Assembly: GCA_008508345.1 (NCBI GenBank)
Contig: QNGE01000438.1
Location: 105,068-169,067, forward strand
DNA length: 64,000 nt
Source of the DNA: Paragonimus westermani
Taxonomy: Eukaryota; Platyhelminthes; Trematoda; Plagiorchiida; Troglotrematidae
Direction: 5' to 3'
The notes under the pieces are model-generated. The model saw nothing but the letters and a program-made list of their open reading frames with translations, did no database searches and was not told the DNA's origin. This document shows, piece by piece, positions 63,043-64,000 of the stretch (position 1 is the first letter of the stretch; the number at the start of each line of letters is the position of its first letter). The position numbers and the translations under genes are program-made.

Positions 63043-63527
63043 TGCTAATGAGCTACACTCTAACTTTGCCATAAAGATATCAGCCAACAATGGGCCTAGT
63101 GGCGACCCCATTGCTACTCCGTCCTTTTGACGGTATAACTTGCCAGAGAACTTAAACTGAACGTTGTGTGTGCAGAGATATAGTAACTGCTTTAATTCTT
63201 CTACTGGTATTCCCACATTGATATTATTACTTTCAATGTACTGTCCGAGAAACTCAATCATTTCATTGAGTGGGATATTAGTGAAGAGAGATATGACGTC
63301 AAGTGAGAATAAACGCTTGCCTAGTACGTTCAGCTGCTTTAATGTTTCAACAAATTCGAAGGTATCTCTCAAGCTGTAAATGGCTAGTTTTTTCCTAACT
63401 GGCCCTAACAGCGTGGCAAGCCATTTTGCCATTGCGTGGTACGGAGAATTGCGCATATCTAAAATCGATCGTAGTGGTACACCGTTTTTATGTAACTTGG
63501 GTAACCCGTAGAGTCTAAGAATAACAG
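63043..63527 (-). pseudogene. Penelope-like element reverse transcriptase, 5'-truncated
   Basis: Minus-strand frame with the hallmark Penelope-like RT strings YGLPKLHKNGVPLR, SPYHAMAKWLATLLGP, FSLDVISLFTNIPL (motif A) and RQKDGVAMGSPLGP followed by ADIFMAKLE (motif B). The frame runs into the gap at 63042, so the catalytic motif C and the GIY-YIG endonuclease are not seen. The RT starts abruptly at RLYG next to SINE-like repeat sequence, which means the 5' end is truncated, as is common for these elements. The gap (685 N) looks too short for the remaining RT plus endonuclease unless its size is only nominal. Confidence 0.85.
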
Positions 63528-63800
63528 TGATCATTGCTCACAAGCGAGAATGGTTGAGCGTTCACATTTGATAAATCGGTCGTGCCTAATATGAGGTCAA
63601 TGGCGCAGTGGTCAACACGGTTACCTCATGAATGGAATGGCCGGAGCTCAAATCCCGGCCGTGGCAAGGATATGCACTACTGACGAGCTCTAATGAGAGC
63701 GAAACTCGAGTCTAGTGCTTCTTTTCGAAAGAAGCCGGCTGGATAGTTTATCTGAATGCGGGGGCTGCGATCAAATATGAGTGATGGTCAACATGAAAAT
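63528..63800 (+). repeat. SINE-like repeat, right part split by the Penelope-like insertion
   Basis: Resumes at TGATCATTGCTCAC, just where the leader on the other side of the gap and RT left off (only about 13 consensus bases are missing). It contains the A box at 63601-63611 and the body. It is the second half of the repeat broken by the Penelope-like element. Confidence 0.7.
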
Positions 63801-64000
63801 ATGAAGATTTATATTTGTGCCTAGCCCAAACCGCCATTTCATTAAAGCTTTGTAAATCTGCAGCTACAACAGAGCTGATAACTTGCACGGAACATCGTCA
63901 ATCTTACAGATGTGTGCAATATGGAACAATCTACCAGTCTTTTGTAACGTCGTCAACGATGGGAGAGTGTGTGTGGTGACTTGAAACACATATTCCTGGA

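Noticed and set aside
62320..63130. Plus-strand open frames spanning the second gap
   Set aside because: They consist of N plus the antisense of SINE and Penelope-like sequence.
1..64000. CRISPR arrays, operons or prokaryotic signals
   Set aside because: No spaced direct repeats, no dense collinear genes and no ribosome-binding sites. The retroelements and introns show eukaryotic DNA.

Overview
The window looks like flatworm nuclear DNA, most likely from a digenean trematode. The evidence is the low gene density, AT-rich sequence and short introns with GT..AG ends. The decayed mobile elements also fit: a Ty3/Gypsy element of the CsRn1/Kabuki type, a LINE, a Penelope-like element, many tRNA-derived SINE-like repeats and a foldback MITE. 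There is no operon structure. The species is not identifiable from what I can see. Three assembly gaps are present: 47921-48826, one N at 55505, and 62358-63042.

The main gene content is a dispersed family of small secreted cysteine-rich proteins, all on the + strand. Copy A is at 30164-31080, copy B at 47012-47239 and copy C at 52648-53812. A and C can each be assembled into a three-exon gene: a tiny first exon of 3 or 9 coding bases, a 145-base second exon with the signal peptide and three cysteines, and a third exon with five cysteines. Intron phases are the same in both (0, then 1). The predicted products are 103 and 106 residues, with eight mature cysteines at nearly fixed spacing. Copy B has the same 74-base first intron as A and the same 145-base exon 2. 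It has lost the splice acceptor (AC instead of AG), has a poor donor and no visible exon 3, so it is probably a pseudogene. I do not recognise the family.

Layout: 1-25 kb is mostly unannotatable, with SINE remnants (0.8 and 13.3-14.0 kb) and two copies of a hammerhead-like repeat (5.4 and 20.7 kb). One uncertain exon pair is near 11 kb. A tRNA-like gene is at 25.0 kb. Copy A lies at 30-31 kb. A full composite SINE-like repeat and a 376-base repeat follow at 31.9-32.8 kb. A minus-strand Gypsy element occupies 33.2-37.3 kb, with gag and pol joined by a -1 frameshift site. A MITE is at 40.3 kb. Copy B and a LINE fragment are at 47-49 kb, another SINE at 49.6 kb and copy C at 52.6-53.8 kb. A 280-base tandem duplication is at 55.2 kb, and a second copy of the SINE plus 376-base repeat at 57.5-58.2 kb. 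A Penelope-like element sits inside a SINE-like repeat at 62.1-63.8 kb.

The three secreted-protein copies are separated by transposon debris. Their exons and a 3' UTR motif are conserved while their introns are not, which suggests old duplications kept by selection in A and C.
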